Below are positions 23,850 to 35,125 of a stretch of DNA of 64,000 nucleotides, in pieces. Under the pieces are notes generated by a model that was not told where the DNA came from, searched no databases, and saw nothing but the letters and a program-made list of their open reading frames with translations. Numbering within the stretch: position 1 is the stretch's first letter; each line of letters opens with the position of its first letter. The stretch comes from Ailurus styani (Eukaryota > Chordata > Mammalia > Carnivora > Ailuridae): positions 6,343,936-6,407,935 of the forward strand of contig LNAC01000018.1 in NCBI GenBank assembly GCA_002007465.1, read 5' to 3'. Both the position numbers and the translations under genes were made by a program.

Positions 23850-25970
23850 TCTCTGGACTCCTTCTCCTCTGAGGGACTTCGTTCTATCAGTTATTCCGTA
23901 TTCTCTCTGTACTCTCTCCTTCTCCACTGGTTCCTTCTTTTCAGCTTATAAACATTTCTCATTCCCACCCTCCCCCAAATCCTTTTTTTACCCATCTTCT
24001 CACTTGTCCTTCATTGCTAAGCTTCTCAGAAGAGTAACTTTATACATATTTATAAGCCACTCCTTAGTTCTCATTATTTCTTCAATTCAATTGTTGATCT
24101 TCCATCAGAGCACTGAAATTAAATGACAGAAGTAAGTGCTAATTGCTAAATGTGGGATGCACTTTTTTGTCCACATCTTACGTGATCTCAGGAAACTCTA
24201 GCCTTCTGTTGTTGTCAAAATACTGCCTTCTCCTTCATCTCCATTCCTCTGCCAATCCTTGGTTCCCTCTAGAGGTATTTCTTCTTTGGTGCCACGTTCT
24301 CCATCCCTCCATCCCAAACTCTGTTGTCCTTCAGAGTTCCAGTCTTATCTTTTCCAGCAGTTTGGAATATACCTGGAAACAGTTTCGCCTATATGCAGTA
24401 CCTTCCAAACTTAAATGCCAGCCCAGGTGTTTCCCCATCATACTTTTCTACTTTTCTCCCTGTCCCATTTTTTAACTGATGGCAGCACCATTCACATAGC
24501 ATTCCAAACCTGTATTTTTGGGAATTCTGACTCTCCTAATGTCACCCCATCCATGTAGTCATTAGGCTTCACTGACTTTACTTCCTATATTGTTTCTTAA
24601 ATCCATTTATATAGCTACTTTAATCTTTCTCTTGGTTTTCATGAGTCCATATTTTTTGTGGTTTTCTTCTATCTCAGTACAATGGCTTCTTCTCATTCTC
24701 TTTTATTGGTTCTTCCTCTTCTGTTTGAGTGTCGGAATATCCCAAGGCTTGGTTTCAAGACCCCTTCTTTTTTCAACCGTCATCCCCATTCCCTTTCCTA
24801 TACCCGACAAAACCTTACCCAGACCCATATGCCATTCCTTCCCAAATTTTTAATTCCATTTCTAACATTTCCCTGCATCCTGGACTTACATACCCATCTT
24901 CTAGTTGCCTTACCACATGTCTAGTAGGCATCTCCTATTTAATAGCATTTTTATGCTATCCTGTTCCTTCCCCAGCTTTACTATCTTCCTAGTTAGTGAC
25001 TGGACTAAAAAGCCTAGGAGTCATCCTTGATTCTTCTCTGTCACCACTCTCTGTCCCCCATTTTCTACATCCATACAATCTCCAAGTCCTGTTGTTTCCT
25101 CTATAAAATAGAACTTGAATTTGCCCACCTTCTCAGTTCCCCTACCATCAGCCTGTTCCAAGCCACTATCATTTCTGACGTGGACTATGCAAGAGCCTCC
25201 TAAATCGTCTATTTTCATTGTTAATTCCCTGTAGTCTGTTCTCTGTGTGGGATTCAGAGTGATCTTTTAAATTGTAAATTGCATCATGTTGGTCCCATAC
25301 TTAAAACCCTCCAATAGTTTCTCATCATTTTGGGGATAAAATTTAGAACTACTTGTTCTCTCTCCTTCACTCACTATGCTTTAGAACAACTTGCCTTCTT
25401 CCTGTTTCTTGAACACACTGAGTTTGTTCCTTCTTTCGTGCTTTGCTCTGGCTATTTCTACCCAGAAGACTTCCCTTCAGATAGGTTTTTCAGACATCAA
25501 CTTCCTAGTATTCAGGTTTCAACTTAATTAATCACTTCTTCAGAGTGCCCTTTCCTCAATCTAGAGTTAGTTGTCATGTACTCTTGTTACATCATTTGCT
25601 TTAATTTGGACATAGCACATACCTGATGTTTTTGTTAATGTAGCTTTTGTTTCTACCTTCTAAAATAAAAGTTCTGGATAGTTCTATCTATATATGTTTT
25701 TATTATTTTATATATGTATTTTATAAATATATTTTATATATTTATATATAAATGTATATATACATGTATAAAAGTCCATATATAAGTATATAAAATGTTA
25801 AAATATAAATATAAAAATAAATATAGATATATAAATTTATATGTATACATATATATATAAAAGTTCTATGAGAGCAGAGACCTTATGTATCTAATATACT
25901 GCTGAATATTTAGGACCTGGTATAGTGTCTGGCACATAGTAGATACTTAATAAATATTCATGAATGAATT
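23850..25970 (+). mobile_element. L2 LINE, long fragment
   Basis: 'aaaagcctaggagtcatcc' and 'ttccaagccactatcatttc' belong to the L2 RT C-terminus, and 'ggcacatagtagatacttaataaat' to its 3' end. The first about 600 bp is a weaker match. Interrupted by an AT-rich tract. Confidence 0.62.
25690..25860. repeat. AT-rich low-complexity tract inside L2
   Basis: About 170 bp of nearly pure A/T with tandem TATATA pieces. Flanked by aaaagttct repeats on both sides, suggesting expansion from within the L2. Confidence 0.8.
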
Positions 25971-25979
25971 AGTAAATTG

Positions 25980-26620
25980 AAGTCCTCACTGTTTTTTACC
26001 TAGACTCTTGCAGTAATCTTCTGATCGTTCTCTCTGCCTTCATCCTGTATATCCCTGGGAAAACAATGTTTATAAAACACTGATCTGATTAGAGATCTTC
26101 TATATAAATTTATGTAAGCACTCCCTATTGTCTATAAGGTTCAAACCTTAAATGGCATTCAGGGCCTTCCATAATTTTGTTCCTTTTTCTCTTTCTAGCC
26201 TCCTTTTCTGCCAGTCTCATCCTCTAGATCTTCCACACTCCTTGCAATTACTATAAATCACTGAACTCTGTTGTACCTCCATGCCTTGGCACAATTCTCT
26301 ACATACTGCCCTAAATGCCTTTCTTTTCTTTGGTCAGCTGCTAAATGCTGCCTTATTATTTAGGGCTCAGCTCAGAAGTCATCCTCTTTTGAATACTCTC
26401 CTTATCCTTCTTAAGCATGTTCAGACACTTACACCTTTATGTTTCTGCTATACTGGTCATGTAACTTCTGTTATTCTCTCATAAAAGTAGTGTTATTTAT
26501 TTCTCTGGCCCCTAATTGGACTGTAAGCTTTATGCAGAGACCATACCGTATTTATCATTGTGTTCCCATTGCCTGCACAGTACATGGTGGATGTTTACTA
26601 TTTGTGGACTCAAACTAAGG
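25980..26620 (+). mobile_element. Second L2 LINE 3' fragment
   Basis: Begins 'cctcactgttttttacctagactcttgcagtaatcttctg' (RT C-terminus) and proceeds through 'ttccacactccttgc' and 'tgtaagctttatgcagag' to its end. Tandem with the copy above. Confidence 0.62.
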
Positions 26621-26689
26621 AGTCTTTGAATATGTATTAACTGAGATCTGGATTATCCCAAAGTATTGACCTAGCTTCCTTTTCGGTAG

Positions 26690-26866
26690 AAGCAGGGAGA
26701 GTTGGAGGAAGAAGATGAGAATCTTCCTATACAAGAAGTATCATTTGACCCAGAGAAAGCTCAGTGTTGCCTAGTGGAGAATGGGCAGATTTTAACTCAT
26801 GGCAGTGGAGGAAAAGGGTATGGATTGGCATCAACTGGAGTAACTTCTGGGTGCTATCAGTGGAAG
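26690..26866 (+). CDS. HERC1: HERC1 exon 12 (start of B30.2/SPRY)
   Basis: Donor aag|gtatgt. Encodes w576-w634: an acidic lead (LEEEDENLPIQEVSFDPEKA), then the first SPRY strands, including G-S-G-G-K-G-Y-G and S-G-C-Y-Q-W-K. The latter matches the typical SPRY 'G..YWE' strand. The acceptor reads tag-aag-cag|gga, so three NAG sites 3 nt apart are possible; the first is used here because it keeps Lys-Gln as I remember HERC1. SPRY domains bind peptides; the HERC1 ligand is not evident. Confidence 0.94.
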
Positions 26867-26973
26867 GTATGTAGAATTCTAAGTAGTTTCCAGCATTTTG
26901 TCTTTTAGTCCTTTTCTTCCCCAGTTCTTATAAAAAAAAAAATGTATCAAAGACTTTTAAAAAATCATATGTA

Positions 26974-27064
26974 GGGGCACTTGGTTGTCTCAGTTGGTAG
27001 AGACTCTTGCTCTCAAGGTCGTGAGTTCAAGCTCCCTGTTGGGTGTGGAGCCTACTTAAAAAAA
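26974..27064 (+). mobile_element. Short CAN-SINE relative, forward
   Basis: About 90 bp, tRNA-like head only, with 'gagcctacttaaa' ending and no CT tract. Flanking 'aaaaaatcatatgta'-like sequences suggest a target duplication. Confidence 0.75.
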
Positions 27065-27366
27065 AATCATATATAAATGTTTTACCATTATGTAAGATGT
27101 TAACATAAATGGAACTGAGTGAAGGTACACGAGAACTCTTATTTTTGTAACTCTCCTATAAATTCTTCTCAGGTTATCTCAAAAATTTTCTACATGAACA
27201 GAAAAAATTATGATAATCCCTCTTATGAGAGGGTCACAGAGATCATACCCAGCCATGAAAATACAGTGATCTTTGTGATGTTTCTGCCTAGGAAAGCGCA
27301 CGAGAGACTCAGTGCCCAAGATGTTTATTGGGTCCCGGTCACATACCCTCTGCCTGATACACACTA

Positions 27367-27682
27367 AAATTTTAGATTCCCAGAGGGAAAGGAGGTGTTT
27401 ATGCTAAATGATATTGTTGTATAATTTTACTGTAAAGAACGGTGGCCAGGAGCCAAGGGATGGACTATGCCAAAAAGGAATTAATATAGCAGAGACTGAC
27501 ATCCTTAGAAAGGCCTGCTTGCAATGTTGGCCCCTGGCTGAAATTTGGAACTAGATTGGTAAACAGTTTCCTTCACCAATAAAAACTTTGCCTAACTGAT
27601 AAAGGTGGCTCACTGTGCCTAGACTGTTTTGTACAACAATATCATTTAGCATAAACACCTCCTTTCCCTCTGGAAATCTAAA
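27367..27682. repeat. 53 bp inverted repeat (hairpin-forming) with about 210 bp loop
   Basis: Left arm 27367-27419 and right arm 27630-27682 are reverse complements with about one mismatch. Arms carry the 'ggaggtgtttatgctaaatg' motif. Could be a head-to-head pair of LTR ends. Confidence 0.85.
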
Positions 27683-29182
27683 ATTTTTCTAAGGTTTAAA
27701 AACCTCTTAACTCTTTTATCCTCATCATTTATCTAGTGAGGAGCCTAGAAAAGATCAATCTCTTTCTGTTCTTTTAATAAAAGGCCTTACTAAGATGTGT
27801 ATATCAGAAGAAAGATGAGACGTGTAGCATCAAGCTATCAGTCTGTTGTCGCAAACTGCAAATAATCCAAGAAGTTGAGCAATAATAAGTCAACAGTAGT
27901 GGGATGTCCACAAGGAGAGGTCGAAGGTCCAGTTGATTAAGAGTGGATGGCAAGGAAATACTCCCTGTGGTATGCCTTCCTCCAACTACAGTTTTCAGCA
28001 GGAATCATGAGTTAGAGGAATGAAATCAGTGTCTGTGTTAGAAATATAGAGCCAGTTAGCTCAAATTTCAATGTTCTATCAAAGAACAAGTCCTTTCCTA
28101 GGGGCATCTGCAAGTGGCCCAGACAGTCCAGCCAGAATCTGTGATGAGGAATCCATGTGCATGCTTCTTTATGTTCTCTCCCTCCCATGAGGGCTCACAT
28201 GGAATATGCTCTTTTCCCAGCAACAAAGTGCACCAGCATGTATGCAGTGTATTAGGGAAGCCCATTAGAGACTTAGCATCCAAGAGTTTGTGGTCCCACA
28301 GAGGAGCCCTAAATCTGCAACAGTCCCAGAATTTGAGTTTTGTTCTTTGGGCCAGTTCCTGCCTTTGACTTGAGCACAGCTCATATTGGGTTGAAATAGC
28401 CCATGGCAGACAGTGTCGCGTTTTAGCTTAGAGTCAGGCCCAGGCAATTAGAATCTGTAAATTCAGGATTCTAAAAAGCTAACGATTTTTTTTCACAGCA
28501 GTGAAGCCTAGAGGTTGTCAGACCAAACTGCTGTGTTTCAAGTCCAAGTGACAAGCAAGGGTTTTCTAAAAGGCTCTTCATGCCTTGTCAGTCTTTGAGT
28601 CCAAATTTAGCCAGTCAAAAATATGCACTTTAGGCTAGAAAATCATTAGCCTCTCAGAGTCAGACATCATGTTTTATTGATGAACTCAATGGCAAGTGAA
28701 AACTACTTTTTAAAACTCTGAGAATATAGCTGAGTATCTCTGGAGATTATCACTCTTATGTTGTCTCCCTTTTTTCAGAGGCTCCAGTAAGCAAAAATCA
28801 TAGCAAAAAAATCATCAGTTATGGAAAGTTACTTTGTTTCTGATACTCAAAAGAGTTTACATTTACCCACTGGTGACAAAAAACAAAGTTGTGTCTCCCT
28901 AACAATTTTTCCTTTGTAGCTTTCACTTATCAGGATGATCCCTTAGCATTTATGAAGTTACAAGCCTATAACATTTTATATCAATTTTTATCATACATCT
29001 AGATGCAGTAGCCACAAAACAAAGCTTTTTTTAATTTAAAAATTTAAAATGAAAAAGTTTTCCCCTTCAGATTTCAAGTTTACTCAAAGTCTTAGCAGTA
29101 AATTTAGGGATAATTGGTTGGGTCAGGGGCACTGCTTCAGCAATGGCAGCATCTAGTCTAAAGAAAATAACTGGAGAGGTGT

Positions 29183-29568
29183 TTCCATTTTCTTTCTCTT
29201 TCTCTTTCCTCTTTTCTTTCCCTTCCCTCTTCTATTTCCCTTTCCTTTCCTTGTCCCTTTCCCTTCCCTCTCCTCTCCTTTCTTGTCCTCTCCTCTCCTC
29301 TTCTCTTCTCTTCTTTCTCTCCTCCCTCTCCTCTCTCCTCCCCTCCCTTTCCTTTCCTCTCCTCTCCCCCCTCCCCTTTCCTCTCCTCTCCTCCCCTCTC
29401 TCTCCTCTCCTCCATTTCCTCTCCTTTCCTCTCCTCTCCTCCCCTCTCTCTCCTCTCCTCCATTTCCTCTCCTTTCCTCTCCTCTCCTCTCCTTTCCTTT
29501 TTCTTTTCCTTTTCCCTTTCCCTTTCCTTTCCTTTTCCCTTTCCCCTTCCCTTTCCCTTTCCTTTCCA
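29183..29568. repeat. Polypyrimidine tract, 386 bp, (CTTTCC/CTCTCC)n
   Basis: Almost pure C/T on the plus strand. Contains a 48 bp tandem repeat in its middle (about 29385-29480). Apparent ORFs of Ser/Leu/Pro or Lys/Glu/Gly across it are low complexity. Confidence 0.92.
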
Positions 29569-30623
29569 GCTTTGTTCCAGCTCTGGGAACTGATTTAACT
29601 TTTTTCCTCTTACTTGGAGGAAAGACCAACACATGCTTCTCATATTTTTGGTCTACCCACAACTGTCCTTCAGGGAAATTTGAACTCTTTGCCCTCCCAC
29701 TCAGAGGAGAGACAATTACAAATTAATTTTTATTCTTTGGCTTATCCAAAGCCCATATGTAGGGATGTTTGGGGCCCATTATTTTCCCTCCCACAAGAGG
29801 GAACATCACAAATTTTACCCTGACTGCTCTTTTTTTCTCACTTTAACAAGGCCAAATGCAGTCATGGGAGCCAGTGAGCTAACTCTTCTATGGTTGGATC
29901 TATTATTTTTGAGTTCTATAGGTAACTTTATTTCTCTGAACAGATAGCAGTTCGCCTGCTGTTTCATAACACATGTAACTCCATACCCACCAGATACCAG
30001 AGTTTTGTTTTTCCCCACTTCTCTCTCTCTCTTTCTCTCTTTCCTCCAAATAATGCTGTAACTATATTTTAATGAGTCAGTTCTAATGAGTCTTCTTGTT
30101 GCCACCACTGTGTCAAGGGTCCCCAAGATCACCCCTATATTCAAAGATTTGGTAAAAGAACTCATAGGACCCAGCATATAGTTGTACTTATGACTAAGAC
30201 TTATTGTAACCATCCACTAAGTACTCAAAGCTGGATAAAAGAGGAAAAGACCAAGGTGGAATCTGGAGGAATCCATGTGCATGCTTCTTTATGTTCTCTC
30301 CATCCCATGAGGGCTCACATGGAATATGCTCTTTTGCCAGCAACAAAGTGCAGCAGCATGTATGCAGTGTGTTAGGGAAGCCCATTAGAGACTTAGCACC
30401 CAACATTTTTACCAGGAACTCGTCATGAAGGTATGCTCTGCCTCGCATGTACCCAAATTCCAGACTCCCAGGAGGAAAGCAAGTATTCAGCATAAACTGT
30501 ATTGTTCAAACACTGTATGCCTGGTGAGCTACCCTGGTGGGAAAGTTTTGTATCTGTGTAGGAAACTGTTTACCAGTTGAATTCCCAAAAACTAGCCAAG
30601 GGCTTTTTAAAGATAGCAGCCTT

Positions 30624-30816
30624 GGGGTGCCTGGGTGGCTCAGTTGGTTAAGCATCTGACTTGATTTTGGCTCAGGTCATGATCGCAGGGTTGTGAGATC
30701 AAGCCCCCTGTCGGGTTCCGTGCTGGGCATGGAGCATGCTTAAGATTCTTTCTCTAACTTTCTCTACCTTTCCCTCTGCCCCTCCCCACCTTTCTCTCCC
30801 TGTCCAAAAAAATAAA
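30624..30816 (+). mobile_element. CAN-SINE, forward
   Basis: Head ggggtgcctgggtggctcag, 'ggttaagcatctgactt' body, ending in a CT tract and AAAAAAATAAAGG. Confidence 0.93.
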
Positions 30817-31228
30817 GGGGGGGAGCACTTTCAGTCCTGCTGTATTACCTCTTCTCTGCACAGAAATATCCATAAATGAGTAGTTAGAAAATTTGAATGT
30901 AAAGAACTGAAGTTTTCCATTAATGATTTTCTGGACTGGACATACTTCTTCAGCTTCATAATTGAAATATAAGCTAAAATTGTTTAAATAAGTACTCAAA
31001 GGTTACTCTAAGTTGTACAGGTAAAAATTAAATTTATTTTTAAATTGTTACAAAATGATGAAATTGTTTCATTTATATGTTATTTTCACTTGGGCTGGAA
31101 ATAAACTTATATTCCCATAAATGCATCAATGTTGTTTATGAGCATATTCCCCAGTATTGGTTTATGCAGTTAATAGTATATAAACAGGTTTGTTGAGTAT
31201 TAATGAACATTACCATTTTTATTTTTAG

Positions 31229-31468
31229 TTTTACATTGTGAAGGAAAACAGAGGTAATGAAGGCACATGTGTTGGAGTTTCTCGCTGGCCAGTACATGAC
31301 TTTAACCACCGTACTACCTCGGATATGTGGCTCTACCGGGCCTACAGTGGTAACCTCTATCACAATGGAGAACAGACTCTCACGTTGTCCAGCTTTACTC
31401 AAGGAGATTTCATTACCTGTGTGCTAGACATGGAAGCCAGGACCATTTCCTTTGGGAAAAATGGAGAG
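31229..31468 (+). CDS. HERC1: HERC1 exon 13 (core of SPRY)
   Basis: Acceptor tatttttag|ttt, donor gag|gtactg. 80 codons, phase 0 at both ends. Holds the SPRY core: the V-G-V-S-R strand, the W-L-Y-R-A-Y-S-G-N-L-Y-H-N-G-E strand, the G-D-F-I-T-C-V-L-D-M-E strand and the R-T-I-S-F-G-K-N-G-E strand. The last two correspond to the diagnostic SPRY 'GD.I...LD' and 'F..NG' blocks. Confidence 0.97.
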
Positions 31469-31831
31469 GTACTGAAACTCATTCACAAGCATTGCATGTT
31501 TCCTTGTTTTTATTTATATCCAACTCAATTATTTAAGTGCTGGTTACTCAGTTTATAGATTACCCACTCCTCCCTGCTTTTACTCTATTACCTTTTGGTT
31601 CTTTCACCAAACAAATAACAGAAAGATGGTAAAATCCCAGTAAGATTTTTGAAGCAAGTGAACAAATCAGGATCACTTGTTGTATGTGGAATTTTCTTGG
31701 TTAGCAGTGTTATTTGAGATTTGTTCTTGTAAGTTGTGTTCTGTCTCATAAAAGATTTGAATCTTCATGTGATTGAATAGTATACTTTAAAAAAAATCTT
31801 ATTTCTTTTTATCACTTCTGCCACTCTATAG
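31469..31831 (+). other. HERC1: HERC1 intron 13
   Basis: About 360 bp. Nothing recognised. Confidence 0.7.
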
Positions 31832-31915
31832 GAACCCAAATTAGCTTTTGAAGATGTGGATGCAGCAGAGTTGTACCCATGTGTAATGTTCTATAGTAGC
31901 AACCCAGGGGAAAAG
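31832..31915 (+). CDS. HERC1: HERC1 exon 14 (SPRY, 84 bp)
   Basis: Acceptor ctctatag|gaa, donor aag|gtaatg. Encodes 28 residues, w715-w742, with the late SPRY strands A-F-E-D-V-D and L-Y-P-C-V-M-F-Y-S-S. Phase 0 at both ends, so skipping would delete SPRY strands without a frameshift. Confidence 0.96.
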
Positions 31916-33644
31916 GTAATGAAACCTCAAACCTTTATACTTAAGTGTAAAGAATATTTGTCTTTTTTATTAATATTTGTTAGGATCTGATAGAGTTTAT
32001 AAATAGAATAAGCTATATCTACCATTAGAGTACCTGCTCAGGTAATTTGCTCTCCTAGAAAGTTAGATTACTTTTAGAAAGTACCTTTACTCTTCATTAA
32101 GGCACTATTTGATATTCTGGCTTTTTGAATGTAGTAATTCCTTTCAGTTATAGGTAGCAATTTAGGAATAATCTGGTTCATTGGCAGTTGTGCATATAGG
32201 AGATCTAGAAATAATCTTATAAGTAATCAGATACCATTAGCTGAATAATGGAAGTTCTAGTTGTGATGGGGAACCTGAGGTTCATTCAGCAGAGGGGGGG
32301 TCCTTATACCTTATAGATGGTGTAAATTTGAAGCCTAAACCTTCAGGAAGACAGTATTAAAGAGATACCCTCTCACTAAAAACTTTTTTTTTCCTCCTCA
32401 TCTAACACCCAGGCAGAGACCAATGTCTTTGTGGTCTCCCTGTGCTGATGGGTAGATTTGTTTTCTACTATATCCTTTTATTTGAGGATGTAGTATAGCC
32501 TAGCTCTCATCTCCAGAATTTCTAGTTATTTTTTAGTAGAAAATTTTCACGCTGTCATATTTCTATAATGGAAGTGCTGGACTTGATCAGTCCTAACCAT
32601 GGAAGTTACCTTTTATTGTATGCTTTTAAATATATTTTACAAATTGCCAAGGTGGTATAATTTTAAGCTAGCAATTCATGAGAGAGGGAAGCTCCCTCTT
32701 GAACAAGTCGTCAACAAAACTAGAGATGAAGTAAATAGACAACCCAGTACCTGCAATTGTCCCTTTCCCTCTGATATTCTCGCAGCCCAAACTAGGCTCC
32801 GCTATGTTCTACTCAAAATGATGGCCTGTTGCACCCCAACATCTGTGAACCTTGAAGGAATTAATTCATCCTTGGACTATGTATCAACCAATTTATTCTT
32901 CCCAGAAGAATATTCTTTTTTGATAAGTTTCACAGTCTCTGATAAAAACAATATTAATGGTAATTAACATCTTTTTGAACAATTTACTGTGTATCTGGCA
33001 CTGTAGTAATAAGCACTTTATGTACACAGTCTCATTTAATCTTTAAAATAACCATAAGAGACAGATAGTAGTGTAATTTTTTTTTCAGATGAAAGAGCTG
33101 AGGTTTAGTGAGATTTAGTAATTTCCCAAGATTATGCAGAGTGAAGATTTGAACCCAAGTCTTGCTGTTCTTTTAACCTCAGGGTCTTATTTGAAATGTG
33201 TGAGATTGGAAATATCCCAATTATCTAGACTTATAATTTTATTTTTGTGCCCATTGAACAGTATAAGATGGCCTCAGGACTTGTCTTAAGGATGAGAGTG
33301 AATAGATTCTCAAGGCTTTTTTTTTTTTTTTTGGAGTAAATGGAATCAGTCTCCTATACCTTGGTCTAAACCCATCTTTTGGGTGGCTACAACAGCTCTG
33401 ATACTCACAGGCTGTAGGAGGAAGTTTAAATGACAGGACATCTTGTTTCAGAGGACTATGTTACTACTAACTTAATAAATTTTTAATATTTGCTTACTCC
33501 TTATCAGCAGCCAGTGGTATAATATACATATATTAGGAGACCAAACATGAGTTCAACATGGGATTACATGTGCTAGCATTTATAGTGACTGATAGTTTAG
33601 GAGAACTATTAATATCACACATTTGCCGGCTTTTTTCCTTCTAG
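31916..33644 (+). other. HERC1: HERC1 intron 14 (MIR)
   Basis: A MIR relic lies at about 32960-33190. The ORF-like stretch 32599-32967 is not a gene. The rest is unremarkable. Confidence 0.7.
32960..33190 (+). mobile_element. MIR, forward
   Basis: Core 'ctcatttaatctttaaaataacc', then 'gatgaaagagctgaggttta' and 'tttcccaagattatgcag'. Confidence 0.75.
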
Positions 33645-34165
33645 GTGAAAATTTGTGATATGCAAATGCGTGGCACTCCACGAGACTTACTTCCAGGAGA
33701 CCCTATTTGTAGTCCAGTAGCAGCAGTGCTGGCGGAGGCCACTATTCAGCTTATCCGTATCCTTCACCGAACAGACCGTTGGACTTACTGCATTAACAAA
33801 AAAATGATGGAAAGGCTGCATAAAATTAAGATATGTATTAAAGAGTCAGGTCAGAAGCTAAAGAAAAGCCGCTCGGTTCAAAGCCGAGAGGAAAATGAAA
33901 TGAGAGAGGAGAAGGAGAGCAAAGAGGAAGAGAAAGGTAAACATAATAGACATGGCCTTGCTGACCTCTCAGAGCCGCAGCTGAGGACCCTTTGCATAGA
34001 GGTGTGGCCTGTGCTGGCAGTGATAGGAGGAGTTGATGCTGGTCTTAGAGTTGGAGGTCGGTGTGTTCACAAGCAAACTGGGCGCCATGCCACGCTGCTG
34101 GGAGTGGTCAAAGAGGGCAGCACGTCTGCCAAGGTCCAATGGGATGAAGCAGAAATTACCATCAG
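33645..34165 (+). CDS. HERC1: HERC1 exon 15 (end of SPRY, charged linker, small beta-rich patch)
   Basis: Acceptor ttccttctag|gtg, donor cag|gtatga. It opens with the last SPRY strand (VKICDMQM), then a helical block ending KKMMERLHKIKICIKESGQK. A highly charged linker (REENEMREEKESKEEEKGK) follows, then a helix and a glycine-rich patch G-G-R-C-V-H-K-Q-T-G-R-H with V-K-V-Q-W-D-E-like 'AKVQWDEAEITI'. That last part resembles small beta-barrels of the Mib/Herc2 or Tudor/SH3 type; this is inference from pattern. The open frame that runs past the donor is intronic. Confidence 0.96.
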
Positions 34166-34954
34166 GTATGATCTGTTGAGTTACACTTTTAGCAAACGAG
34201 TATTTAGTGGTGAAATGGGCCATTGCCTATGGACAGTGAGTAACTATGTATTTTAGGTGAGCTTCCAATTTTTTAAAATATTTTTTTCATACAGTTGGTT
34301 ATGAGTACTGTGATTTCATAAAGGAATATATCTCAAATGCATGTTACCTGGAATATTAGTGGTTTATAAGATATATGTGTTTTTGTTTGGTTTTGTGAAG
34401 AAATGGTAAGCTCACTAATTTAGGTTTAACTGGGATCTGTCTTTCTGTTTTTCATTTGGCTGCTTGCTTTTTGATCATTTCCATTATACACTGGGATAGA
34501 AAAAAGCTAGCCAGCAGATTTGTCAATTGCATTTTGTATAGGTGGGCTTTGAATGTAGACAAGAACATTTGAGTGACTAAAATTAAGTTTTGGATTAACT
34601 GTGATATTAAGTACACTTGCTTTTTGTCTTTTTTTTTAAAGCACATATTCTTGTCCCCTCAGTGTACAATATTTTGGGTAGATATGGAAATTACATTTAT
34701 TTGACACAAACTGTATACTTAAAAGCATTTAGATGTGTTTGCAATCACATAGGATTTGTGTGAAATAGAAACTTCATGCTTCAGAAGAAATACATGAAGT
34801 ATCTTCACTGATAAGGGGACTCACTTATCTAATGATTCTACATAGTTGCATCATTTGAAAATGTGATTTATTAATGATAATATGTAACTATTCATTATAC
34901 TGTCTAAGCAATTGTTCTATAGTGTTAATATGACATGGGACAGTATCTAAAACA

Positions 34955-35125
34955 GTGGTTCTCAAGTATTCTTCGGAGGCAGTACTGTTTTAGAGTCTAA
35001 CAATAGTTGTAGATTCTCTCAGCTGAAAACTAATACCTACATAAAGTTTATACACAGTTTCACCCTATACTTAATTCCCCCACTCTACCAAGGTGTAAGA
35101 AACCAGGGGAAATTTTAGACTGTTA
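34955..35125 (+). mobile_element. hAT-Charlie-like MITE relic
   Basis: Starts 'cagtggttctcaa', the terminal inverted repeat pattern of MER5/MER20-like hAT elements. The other end is not clear. Confidence 0.4.

Larger units (their letters stand above)
23791..26689 (+). other. HERC1: HERC1 intron 11 (L2 copies with AT-rich insert)
   Basis: Almost wholly L2-derived: about 23850-25970 and about 25980-26620. A TA-rich tract (25690-25860) interrupts the first. The short ORFs here are decayed L2 and not genes. Confidence 0.72.
27160..30620. repeat. LTR-retroelement-like composite, degraded
   Basis: Two blocks share 'atgtgcatgcttctttatgttctctcc' and 'agagacttagc' (28144-28283 and 30267-30407), in the same orientation and about 2.1 kb apart. 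A third related segment (27340-27682) folds back on itself. The sequence between looks like retroviral/LTR interior, but I find no gag, pol or env frame. Could be a pair of old LTRs or an unrelated repeat family; not resolved. Confidence 0.4.
26867..31228 (+). other. HERC1: HERC1 intron 12 (LTR-like composite and polypyrimidine tract)
   Basis: Holds a short SINE (26974-27064), a 53 bp inverted repeat, a 140 bp direct repeat, a 386 bp pyrimidine tract and a further SINE (30624-30816). See separate entries. From about 30820 to 31220 nothing recognised. Confidence 0.7.

Noticed and set aside
23716..24992. Frames of 87-136 residues after exon 11
   Set aside because: First part is exon 11; the remainder is intronic L2 relic with no conserved protein.
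29143..29726. Open frames of 147-169 residues, both strands, Ser/Leu/Pro or Lys/Glu/Gly-rich
   Set aside because: Translation of the polypyrimidine tract; low complexity in several frames at once, no splice or start context.
32599..32967. 122-residue frame in intron 14
   Set aside because: No homology recognised, no splice signals around it, ends at the MIR; chance frame.
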